From NCBI GenBank assembly GCA_000226015.1, contig JH153030.1, forward strand, positions 49,057 through 79,051: a DNA stretch of 29,995 bases, written 5' to 3'. Below the pieces are notes generated by a model. It saw nothing but the letters and a program-made list of their open reading frames with translations. It did not search any database and was not told the DNA's origin. Every line of letters starts with the position of its first letter. The stretch's first letter is position 1. The DNA comes from Mnemiopsis leidyi (lineage: Eukaryota; Ctenophora; Tentaculata; Lobata; Bolinopsidae). Below are positions 10,069 through 20,500 of this stretch, in pieces. A program made the position numbers and the translations under genes.

Positions 10069-13000
10069 ATGTTGGTAGTGACTTTGTCATTTTTGGTCTT
10101 GGTGAAAGCAACGTTCTGCTATAAAGGTATTAATACCAGATCAGAATGATTGTAATTTTTCAACCTAATTATAGTATATAGCATGAAATATTCTACATGA
10201 GGTAATCCCGAAGCTCAGTTTCCTACCAATAAGACCAGACTTAATCAAAACATAGTACCTAAACATAACACACCAACTTTTCAGTTGATAACAGAAGAAC
10301 AGAGTTGAGAGTCAGAGAGGAACTTTCCTTGAACACAAAAATGTGCGGTATAATCAGGCACATGTCCAGTGAGCAATGTGTAACCACCGACAACAAGCAG
10401 CTAGCCCTAAGCTCTACATGTGTTACAGACAGGAAGATATTTTGCTACAACTCCGTCACCAGACATATCACCCTCTGGAGGAGGTGTGTCCAGGTAGACT
10501 CAGATAGCAATCTTTATCTTGTACCCTGTACAAGCTTTCTACCGCAGGCTCGGTGGGTCTTTGGAGACAATGGAACTTTTGTGTTGGAGGGTTCGCAATC
10601 TTGTTGGAGAAAAGATGACTCTGATGTATTGGTTCTTGGTGAATGTGGAGAGCAGTTTGGGTTTAAGGCTATCCGAATGTCAGGTAATCCTTAGATTTGA
10701 GTAATATACAAGTTATTTCAGTGGAATTTGCAAAGTGAACGTAAGAACAAGAATTGCGCCCGCTTAGTTAGGTCTCAGGCGGACGCTAGATTTCCATCTC
10801 TCAAATTCTAAAGAGGCCTCTTCGATTTGCCCTCTGCTAGTGTTAGAAGCATAAAATTTGAGCAGCAGATATGTTGTAAAAATAAATTCTGCCGCAAATT
10901 AGACAGCTGATGGAATACCATGGAAGCTACAGTGAAAATATTGGCCGTGAAACTGAAACATTTTTATTGCAACTTGTCTGATGATAATGGCTGCTTTTGA
11001 TTTATGCTAGTACTTTGCTAGTTTTCGGATTTGAAAACTTAAAACCGGCCGTGAAATTTTAGCTTTTAAAAATAAAAAACAGATGTGGATAATTTAGACG
11101 GTGCAGTCAAATGCACCTGTGCAGATGAGCGCGATTCATGAGGTATGCGATTCGTGAAGTAATTACGGTAGCTGATTCAATCTTGACGAGATGATATCCG
11201 TCTGCCGTCTAACGAAACGTTCAGCTTTAGCTGCGTGAGTCGGGTATCACCGCGACAAATTCAATCGGTCTATTGCGATGCGTTTATTAGGATAACGCTA
11301 CGCTGTTAAATTTGCGTGTCGTCATATTGTGTCACATAATCTATTAATATTATCATAATATCGCAAAATTAAGAATGAAATAATTGGTCACAGTAGCGCA
11401 TAAACTTAAAACCATAGATAAGTCAGATAAGCATTAGAATTGAATCTCAAATTGAAACAATACTTCGGAGTAATACTTTGATAGTGATACGTACGCCGCG
11501 CAACGGTAATAAACTCGCAAATATATATTCAGCGTCGAATAACTTTGCGGAGGCAACTTGTGACGTCGACATGGTAACGGTGGCGCGCACTGCACTATGT
11601 GTAAAATTGCTTTGTGACCGCGGACAGCGGACAGCGGACAGCGGACACCGCCATCTACCTACATACCCACCTACCACCTCCAAAATCCGACCACTTTAAA
11701 CCATCTACTTTAATTTTTTGCCTGCGGCAAAAAAGNNNNNNNNNNNNNTGTCTGGTGTAACAGATGCAAACATGCGTTAAACTCCGCAAGACGTTAGTTA
11801 CCACGTGAACGCAGCTTTCGGGGCTAGAAAGCTTGCTCCTACGCAATGTTATTTGCTTAAGAAATTTCTGGTCCAACACATGCAATTGCGCATGGCTACT
11901 TACACCGCATTTGCAGCTCAACTGACCAACATATCACGGAGACGGTAGATCTTTGTAAAACAAGAACTGTCGGCAAATGGGTGTGCATAATGATAAACGT
12001 GAAAGGGGTCGGATGCTAAAATTGTCGTTTGGCGGAAAACGAACAAAAGGTGCGGACAGCTAAAAACTTTTATGGTTCACTGTCAACTGTCAAGATGTAA
12101 TAGTTTATATACAAATTGATAAAAGATAATTCAGACAATTAATGTTAAGTTAGGTACTATAGTCGTACCGAAGAATACCGAACTCGCAACAAGTACGAAC
12201 GGAACTGCACTCTGAGTCTGGGAATTTAAATTTGCGCGCAAAGTAAAACACTCAACACGGTGAACTGAATAAATGCAGGTCTAATGCGCCCATGTGCAGA
12301 ATTCAACGCGCACTGAGTCCTGCACGAGTTCCGCGACAATATATCTGCACGATTTTATTATTCCTTCGCCTCTGGTTCGTGTTGCGTGCAAGTATTGTAA
12401 GTTAATGGCCTTCCGTCGTATAACGTATCGCCGAAATTATGACAAAACATCAACGCTTAATATTTTGGACCTTGAGTAATGATCAGCTGTTAGTGTTACT
12501 AATGAAGTTGTAATTGTTATCACAAACTGCTTTGTTAAAATACATAACTGCACCGCGTCGATAAAGTTATCTTAGTCCTGGTTGTAAACAGGTCCTTAAA
12601 TCTTTACAGCTGACATTTCATTTATCACATTACTATTAGTTACGATAAAATTGGTCATTCTTTCTAACTTTACAGCCGATATTATCACAGAAACCGCTTT
12701 TAGTTATAGTTTCTCAAGCGGAATTTGAGGCGGATATTGTCGAGATTAAACGGTCCGGCATTCTTTGAGGTGCAATTGTCGGGTATAACCGCGACATGAC
12801 AGATATGATGTCAGTATATTTTATATCTTTAACACGGTCCCAATTGTTTTTAGCACAGGTTAATCTTATATCCGCATAGTAGTTGCTGTACAATTGAAGA
12901 GATGGAAATCTAGCGTCCGCCTGAGACCTAACCAAGCGGGTGCAATTCTTGTTAAATTTACAGACACGCCGATTTCCTAATTTCTTCAAAGTTTGATCAT

Positions 13001-16000
13001 TTGCGTGCAGTACACTAAAAACCGTTGATATACCGAATACTGTTGTATGTTGATGGATTGTCAATTAATTCGATTGACAAATCCCATTTAATCCCATTGA
13101 TCTTAGATGATTTTGTTACAGGAACAACAAAAGATCTGTTAATACCTCTTGAAATGGGGGACATAATAACCGGTTAGTACAATTTTTTAAGACAAGACCA
13201 GATCTTGGTTTAGTTTAATTCGTGATGGTTGGTGAAAAAGTTCAACAAAAAATTGCTAAATTTGTTTTTCCGCAGCAACTGGTGTCTACAAACCCGGCTA
13301 CAGAAAATTTACCGCAAACCTTATAGTACGTGGAGAAAACGTGGGAATTATGCTTCACGTTGATTTTCGACCAGTTGAAAACACGGTTAGTATAGAAAAT
13401 TTATACCTTAGTAATTGACATTCTGATACAATTTAAAGAGGAAATGTAGAAAACAGGCTTTGTGGCAGCTAGCTGATTTGATTGTATGGTACTACGGTAA
13501 CTTAAAGCACCCCAATGGGGCATGGGCATCAATTTCACGTCTTATTTTTTATTCTAAGAGGACGTATTTTAGGAAATTCTAAGAGATAGATATTTTCCGA
13601 GGATGAGGAAATTTCTGGAAACTCATATTGCATAAATGAAACTTGGCCGTTATGCATTGAGAAATTTGCACAAGTTTTCTTTAAACCCTAGTTAAGCAAT
13701 TGTAAAAATTTCCAGGAAAGTTGACTTCACTGCAACCGCCCAAAGTTGCAAAGTCGCAAAACCTTTTTTTTCATGTTACCAAACTTTGAAAACTTGCACA
13801 CGCTACTGTGGAATTTCAAACCTCTTGGAACTTTGCACATAGGTAGAGGACAGTGATAGATAAATTTCGGTGCTATGTTAAGTCTGTTTCCCAAGAAAAG
13901 GGAAAGATTTATGGGCATTTGAAATGAATGTAGCAATTTTTCTGCCAAATTTTAACATGAAGTTAAAAATTGTTAGAGACATCTCTGACTTGTATAAATG
14001 CCAGATATAATGATAAGGTCAGTTTTCACAAACATATATTATCTGACCTGGGTGAATTGGTTTTGGGGTGCAAATCAAACACTTTTGTAAGTTGGTCCCA
14101 TAGCATGGCAGCACTTTGTCTCATTTATGTATACTTATATTTGTTATGCCTTTTCTGAGAATTTTGAACAATTTTCATGGTTATATTCGAATTCTATGCT
14201 AAAAAATGTTCTATAAAAGTGTGTCAAATAATTTTTGTGACTTCAGAGTTTTTATTGAAAATTTTCGATTTTGAACACAAAACTTTTGCAAACAATTTTA
14301 GTGTGAATTTCTATTTCAAAAAAAATGAATATATCTTTGTATTGCTGTAGCCTGTAAAAGAGACCTCACTTGCTCATTTCGACCTAAAAATTAACGTTTG
14401 CTGAGGTCCAAGATTGTCTACAATGAAAGATTCATGCGCTAGACAACAACAGATGTCCAAACTCCAATAGTGGTAAAATGTGACATATTAAAATGTGTCT
14501 GATATCCGATGTTTAACTCGACACTGGAACACACGCGACGTGTGAAATATTGTGTGCTTGTAAGGGGTTGAACTAATTTCTAGCACAAATCAGGGGTGTC
14601 TATGACAATTATTCGAGTTGAAATTTGGCAGAAAATTGCACCTTTTATTTAAAGTTTCTATAAATCTTTTCCCTTTAATTGGAAACAGACTCTTCATAGC
14701 ATCCGAATTTTTAATTACTGCCCTCTAACTGTGTGCAAATTTTCAGGAGGGTTGACATCTCACAGTAGCGTGTGCAAATTGGGGCAATTTAAACCATTGG
14801 CGTGCTTTAAGTTCCTGTTCAATCAAATCGACTAGCAAAATTTTCACATTCCCCCTCTTAAAGTTAGATAGCTGATTGTTGATGGTCTCTGGATCTAAGA
14901 TGTTTTATGTTGATGTTTCTCGATAATTCAGAACCTAATAATATACTGTAACAGGTGGTTTTGAATACAAAAATTTCTGAGACGTGGAATCCAGAACTTC
15001 ATATTGTGGAAGATTTGCCAACGTTTGAAGACGGCAGAGCTTTCAAAGTGAAGATCGAATGCCTTCAAGAGGAATTCAAGATATCATTCGATGGCAAAGT
15101 TGGTGATATATTGTTGCTAATATTATGCATTAAATATAAATGTTCTTCAGCTGTCAGCAATTACAATCGTTAAACAAAAAATGAGAACAACCATCTTTTG
15201 TAAATAACCCAGATACTACCCCTAACTTTGAATGCCCCTCTTAGTTACTCTATGTCGTCTGGTCGTGAGTTACTTTTTTGGTTCGATCTATGGTTGATAT
15301 GTTCAAAAAACTTTATTTTGGGTCCCGGACATGTTTTTGCTCGGGCCTCACTCAGAACAGGACCACGTTTAAGAGCTAAAACTTAGAACTTATTTAGACA
15401 AAGGTTGCAATCTTACAACGCAGAAAAATTAGCTGTAAACAACTTATAGGTTAGGCAAGTTGTTTATTGCAGAAAGATTAAGATGGGTACATGTAAAACT
15501 TTAACATACAAACTTAACTCTTTACACGTATATAGGGATATAGTAACTATATAAGAAGGGTCAAACCGGGGGCCCTCCCTCTGGGCCGATGGCGATGGTA
15601 GGAAGTGAAGTAGACGAGCCTGCTCCAACTAAAACTTCCTCCAAACCTAGATCCATCTGCTTCTGGTCAGGTGCAGGCTCCAATGTTGTCGTGAAAGTGA
15701 CAGCAGAGAACTGACAGACAGGTTGACAATTGGAAAGGTATAGAAGGATGCTGGATGCAGTAGTAACAGAACACAAGGAAGGTTAAATAGGGCTGGCACA
15801 GTGTCTCGGCTACAGTCTAGTTGCAACCCCACAGTGACGGCCGAAGAGCTAACCTGCTGCAGGCTCGACCTCGAACAGGTTTAATGAGGGGATCTGATAG
15901 GGTGACTCTTAAAGTTGACTGACAGTCGACAGAGAGTTAAGAACCGACTCTCTCTCTCTTTACGTCTTGTACCAGCCCAAGGCCCAAGCTTTGAAAAATG

Positions 16001-16968
16001 AAAAGAATCAATAAAACGAAAAGTTAGACAATTGCCTGAAAATAGGCTAAAAATGAATGTCACAAATTGGGACTATTTATGTAGGTTATATCTATACTAT
16101 TTTTTATAGGTTATAACATACAAGGTTATATATCTAAACTAAGCTATAACATGGCTTCATTTCAGGAATTGTCCAGATATCCCTACAGAAGTACATACAC
16201 ACTTGCAGACGTAACCACGGTGCAACTGTATGGACAGCTGGTCCAAGGCGATAAAACAGATGATAAGATCTGGACGGAACTTCAACTCCCAAACACACAG
16301 ACAAGTAATTGAAGATCAAAATTAAGATTTAAGTATAATTTGTGAATTTCATAATTACTTTTGATTACTTTTTGGAATTATCGCTTATTCCCGTTATCAT
16401 TGATTAATCATCAGTTTTGATTCAGTTAAAATTTGACATTCTAGGGCAAACAATCGACCTTGAATTGGAAGAAATAACTATAGAAATACGACGGAAAACC
16501 AGTGATATCGAGCCGGGACAAAATATTCGCTTTACAGTGGAACTGAATTTCTTTTCGGGAGACATCAAGACAAGTGATGGGAATGTCATTATCGAGAAAA
16601 CATCGTCAGATGAAACTATAACACTCACCGTGAGCAGCTGGAAGGAATCGACTACCTGCTATAAGGTTATAAAGCTACCGGAAGTAACACCTCCTGGGGA
16701 CGATACAATAAAGATAACGTTACTATCTCAAATGTCCGGCAACCTGACTATGAGGGTTTATAAGATTGTCATGGTATGTACAGCTGGGTTTACAAAAACA
16801 GCAGACAAAGTTTTAGCGGAAGGGAAAGACTTAGCCCCGGAGAGCGACAGGGCTGATCTATATTATACAGTTGAGTTTGGCATCAGGAGGAAACTGCTCC
16901 ATTTTGGTAAGTTTTACACTTACATTACAATAAAGATAGTCCATGCAATGTTGGTTTTGAGCAATTGA
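10069..16968 (+). CDS. secreted mosaic protein: ricin-B-type lectin + galectin + unrecognised domain
   Basis: Exons: 10069-10126 (signal peptide MLVVTLSFLVLVKATFC), 10285-10683, 13276-13385, 14955-15098, 16166-16304 and 16445-16968. Exon 2 is a Cys-rich beta-trefoil/ricin-B-like domain (CVQVDSDSNLYLVPC, ARWVF, VLVLGEC). Exons 3-5 form one galectin domain: FRPVEN joined to VVLNTK, W, FEDGRAFKVKIEC, FKISFDGK, then SRYPYRSTYTLADVTTVQLYG; splice phases 0 and 0 fall inside it. The canonical galectin carbohydrate residues are only partly present. Exon 6 (about 150 residues) is unrecognised, with two Cys and an Asp-rich, beta-rich pattern. The frame ends at TGA 16966-16968 (457 residues) with AATAAA at 17075, although a perfect donor GTAAGT at 16907 could lead to more exons. 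If the exon-5 donor is skipped, a stop at 16310 ends the protein after the galectin domain. Likely a secreted carbohydrate-binding recognition protein. Confidence 0.75.
11620..11647. repeat. short tandem repeat (CGGACAG)4
   Basis: About four copies of the 7-mer CGGACAG lie side by side within an otherwise GC-moderate stretch. Confidence 0.85.
11736..11748. other. assembly gap (13 N)
   Basis: Thirteen unresolved bases within the lectin-gene intron. True length is unknown. The sequence before it, GCGGCAAAAAAG, may continue as a low-complexity run. Confidence 0.98.
12714..13064 (-). pseudogene. possible mobile-element protein fragment
   Basis: An open minus-strand frame of 116 codons reads as ordinary protein (..LVRSQADARFPSLQLYSNY.. 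KNNWDRVKDIKYTD..). I recognise no domain. About 60 bp of it recurs in the opposite orientation at 10746-10806 with roughly 90% identity but with a stop in the matching frame. Repetition plus decay suggests a transposable-element remnant rather than a host exon. A nested host exon cannot be excluded. Confidence 0.35.
15541..15970. other. GC-richer intronic block, possible repeat fragment
   Basis: This part of the lectin-gene intron before exon 5 is clearly richer in G and C than its surroundings. On the minus strand it carries a 71-codon frame (15561-15776) with an acidic Pro/Gly-rich tail, and a GAGAGAGAGAG run near 15950-15960. It adjoins the dispersed repeat at 16007-16068. It may belong to the same mobile sequence, but I see no terminal repeats. 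Confidence 0.3.
16007..16068 (-). repeat. dispersed repeat, copy 1 (inverted relative to copy 2)
   Basis: Read on the minus strand this starts AATTTGTGACATTCATTTTT and runs through AGCCTATTTTCAGGCAATT. It matches 24661-24722 on the plus strand with only a few differences over about 60 bp. Both copies encode the same spurious peptide start MTFIFSLFSGN. Confidence 0.8.
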
Positions 16969-17074
16969 AATATTTATGGTGAATTAAAGAAATTTATGAT
17001 AATATAATCGCAAAATACTGGGGACGTTTTGCGATTATCTATAGATACAAATTCAAATTAATTAACAACTGCTT

Positions 17075-17080
17075 AATAAA
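17075..17080 (+). terminator. AATAAA polyadenylation signal for the ricin-B/galectin gene
   Basis: AATAAA about 107 bases after the TGA that ends the read-through form of the last lectin exon. Supports, but does not prove, that the transcript ends here. Confidence 0.35.
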
Positions 17081-17559
17081 TGACGCACAGATACACAATA
17101 TTAAACAGTATCATTAACGTCTGAAACAACTTCGTAAATCACTCATGGATTAGCAGCTGCTCCAGTAAAAGAGTGTGGGAAGTAAAGGGCAAAGTCATGT
17201 GAAACAATAATAAGTTACCTCATGTATGTCACCATCATAGAATGATCCTTCATGGAATCATGAAACAGTCGACAAGGGACAAGAAATAGCTTTCATTTTT
17301 AATTTTTTTCATTTTTAGTTTTTTCATGAAATCTTTTTAGGATTGGATAATTGGTTCAAAATTGCTATACCTTCACTATAGGGTACGTAACTGCTGAATA
17401 ATTCAGCATTTCATGATTAATTGGAGATGGACCAAGCTATTTGCGAGTACAGGTGTTAATTTTAAATCCTTTAAAAGAGTTCACAATTTTATAAAACCTC
17501 ATTAATCGTGTCCCCACACACGTGTACACTATATACGGTACATACACAGAAGACAGTAC

Positions 17560-20500
17560 CTGAGAGAGGGATGCAGGTAGGAGTACTGTTTACTTTTGTC
17601 AGGAATGTAGTTTCACCGTCAAATCTTCCGGACAACTTCACCTCCCCACACTCGACAGTCAGGTCTTCCTCTGTCTCCTTCAAGTACCTGTAACACGTGC
17701 AGTGTGTTACAGAAGTGTTACAGTAGTGTTACAGTAGTGTTACAGTAGTGTTACAGTAGTGTTACAGTAGTGTTACAGTAGTGTTACAGTAGTGTTACAG
17801 TAGTGTTACAGTAGTGTTACAGTAGTGTTACCAGTAGTGTTACAGTAGTGTTACAGTAGTGTTACAGTAGTGTTACAGTAGTGTTACAGTAGTGTTACAG
17901 TAGTGTTACAGTAGTGTTACAGTAGTGTTACAGTAGTGTTACAGTAGTGTTACAGTAGTGTTACAGTGTTACAGTAGTAGTTAAAATGTTACACGTGCTG
18001 AATCTGGATTTCGGGTAAAAATTGGACTAAATAGTTTCTGCTTTCCCAAATCTTGAAACTATTGTTAACCATACTCTCTAAATATGGATTGTTACTATGT
18101 ATTACCATCTAAAAAGAACAGGTTTAAATCTAGGAATGGACCGCGTTGCTTGATGATTGTACTTACTCGAAAGAAAGGCCATTCGTTGCCGCGACTTTTT
18201 TGATCGATATCAGGTTAGCAGCAGACACGCCCTTAGCGTTCAGATACCCCGCCATCACGGCCTGGTAAATAATTACAGTTTATTTCATATTTGGCGAGCA
18301 GTGAAAAAATCACGCTCAGATATTTAAGAAGTACAGTGAAGCAATCCGTATTGCCTGCTCGACTAACGTCACATGTACTGTTACAGAATCTAAAATAGAC
18401 AACTTGACTCACATGTGGGACGAAAGAATCGTCGTCTCCTTTGACAGTAAGGACAGAAGCTTGTTGTTTTAATGTGAATAGTAACATTCCCAAGTGTCGA
18501 GCTAGTTTAGCTTTCACTGGCTCGCTTAGCGCTCCTCTGAAAGGGCATGGGGATAAAAATAGTTTAGCCGTATGCTGCGAACTTAAATAAGGTCAACCAG
18601 ATTCTTAGCCCTGCCCCGAAGTTAATGTTTATGAAAATTGTTGCGTTTCACTTGTCCAACAACATTAGCAGGAAGGCGCAGGCTAATGTCAATATGCCTC
18701 TCGCTATTCAACCTTTTCGATCAACAGGGCTGTATTTCAACGGTGACATATTAACAAAATTCATAACTTAGCAAGGAAACGATCTAGACTCCCTGTCTCG
18801 CTGTTCAGGCTCTCCCTCCCTCTCTCTCCTTATAGAAAATGACAATCCAGGTAATGACCGGTTGGTAAGAGTTGACCAATACAACAACTTGTGACATGCT
18901 AAACCCTGGGGCCTGGTGAATATTTGTCATTGACAGTCCTAGGTGCTATGTTTCGGCTTTTCACAGCTATTTGGACAATCAAGTTGAAATTTTGTTTGCG
19001 CTCTCTGGCGTTTTAATGTGTTTGCCAACAAGTAAAATATGTCATTCTAACTCATGCACTCTTGTAGGGTTTAAAGATGAATTAAAAAAGAGTAAGACAC
19101 AGCGGTGGTCATGCTTCAAGCAGTGATTATACTGTTTAGCAGCCTTCTGGCAGAGACCATACACCTCGGCGATGGTGAGTGACTGGTTTACATTTCACTA
19201 GATCCTATTATAACATTCACTCTTATCATAACATTCACTCTTATCATAACATTCACTCTTATCATAACATTCAATCTTATCATTACATTCACTCTTATCA
19301 TAACATTCAATCTTATCATTACATTCCCTCTTATCATTACATTCAATCTTATCATTCTTACACTAAAGTATGTGTTCTCTCGAGTACTCTTATCAAAATT
19401 AAGCTTATGATAATACCTAAAATGCGACTTTTTTGTCCTGATTTCCATTTTCAGATTGGATCGAAGATACATCAACACGTGTAGCGTTTAACACTAAGGA
19501 TCAAATCTTATATGTAAAAACTGAATATCAACCTAGCAACGAATATGAATCGGCTGATTTTAATGTTGATTTCTATATGGATCCGAATGCACAATACATA
19601 GGCTATATTAATTTAAGACTTCATGCTAATAAGGTTTGGCTAGGCATACATCATTGTATTCAAAAAGAAATAGCTTACCAACCTAGCGGATCCATAATAG
19701 AGTGGAAATTTGAATTTTTCTTTGAATTGGGCATTTCTATCTCATACGGCAGTAGCGACACTCGTCTGATTTTTGTCGAGTATGATAGCGGGTCAGATTT
19801 ACTTTGTTCTTACACAAGGAATCAAATAAGCAATTCAATAAATGTGATAAAGCCAATTGTGAAGAGTTTCAAGATTATTTCCAAAGATCAAGGTAGGTTA
19901 TATAGGGGTATCGAATCATGATCATGATCCGTACAGCATGTAGAAAAATATTATAGTAATGTGGTCACCAAGCCCACGTCTTATGAAATTTATACTCTCG
20001 ACATTAAAAAGCAAACATTTATTTTGAAATATCCATAAATAAATATCATTAGCAATAGAGCAAACCTCTAAATAAACCGAACAATAATTCCCGCAGAACC
20101 TTCTAGCTCTGAACCTCCTCAAGAAACAGAATGTCAGCTGGAAGATTTTCCCACTGATCTCTCACCCGTGTTCTCTTCTACAGACCCTACTTTCACGGTC
20201 CCAGTCAACAACCAGGTATACGTAAAATGTAGCGATGAAAGTCACGTACTGAGTGGAAGTGGTGCAGTGACTTGTGAAGCTGATGGAACAAAGGCGACCT
20301 TCAGAAACCTTCCAACTTGCCAACCAGGTCAGAGAGTTCCCGTGTTTTGTAGAAAATATGCGAATTTGTTTTTATTCTTGTAAACACGTAGAATTTACAT
20401 AGTAACACGAAGGTAACTAACTAAAGTGGTTGATAAGTTCTAACATTGGTACAAATTGTAGTAGTTGATGAGTTCTAATATTGGTACAAATTGTAGAAGA

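Larger units (their letters stand above)
10684..13275. other. long intron of the lectin gene with repeat fragments
   Basis: This intron holds no recognised plus-strand exon. It contains two inverted copies of a roughly 60-bp sequence (10746-10806 and 12892-12953), a CGGACAG tandem repeat at about 11620-11647, the N run, and a minus-strand frame at 12714-13064 that reads like a decayed mobile-element protein piece. Confidence 0.5.

Noticed and set aside
16304..16312. Stop TGA at 16310 as the certain end of the lectin gene
   Set aside because: The overlapping donor A|GTAATT joins in phase to a long exon at 16445, so the longer protein is preferred; kept as an alternative ending.
19179..19484. 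101-codon plus and 96-codon minus frames with six-residue repeats
   Set aside because: Translation of the 18-bp minisatellite, which is open in several frames; it lies in an intron.
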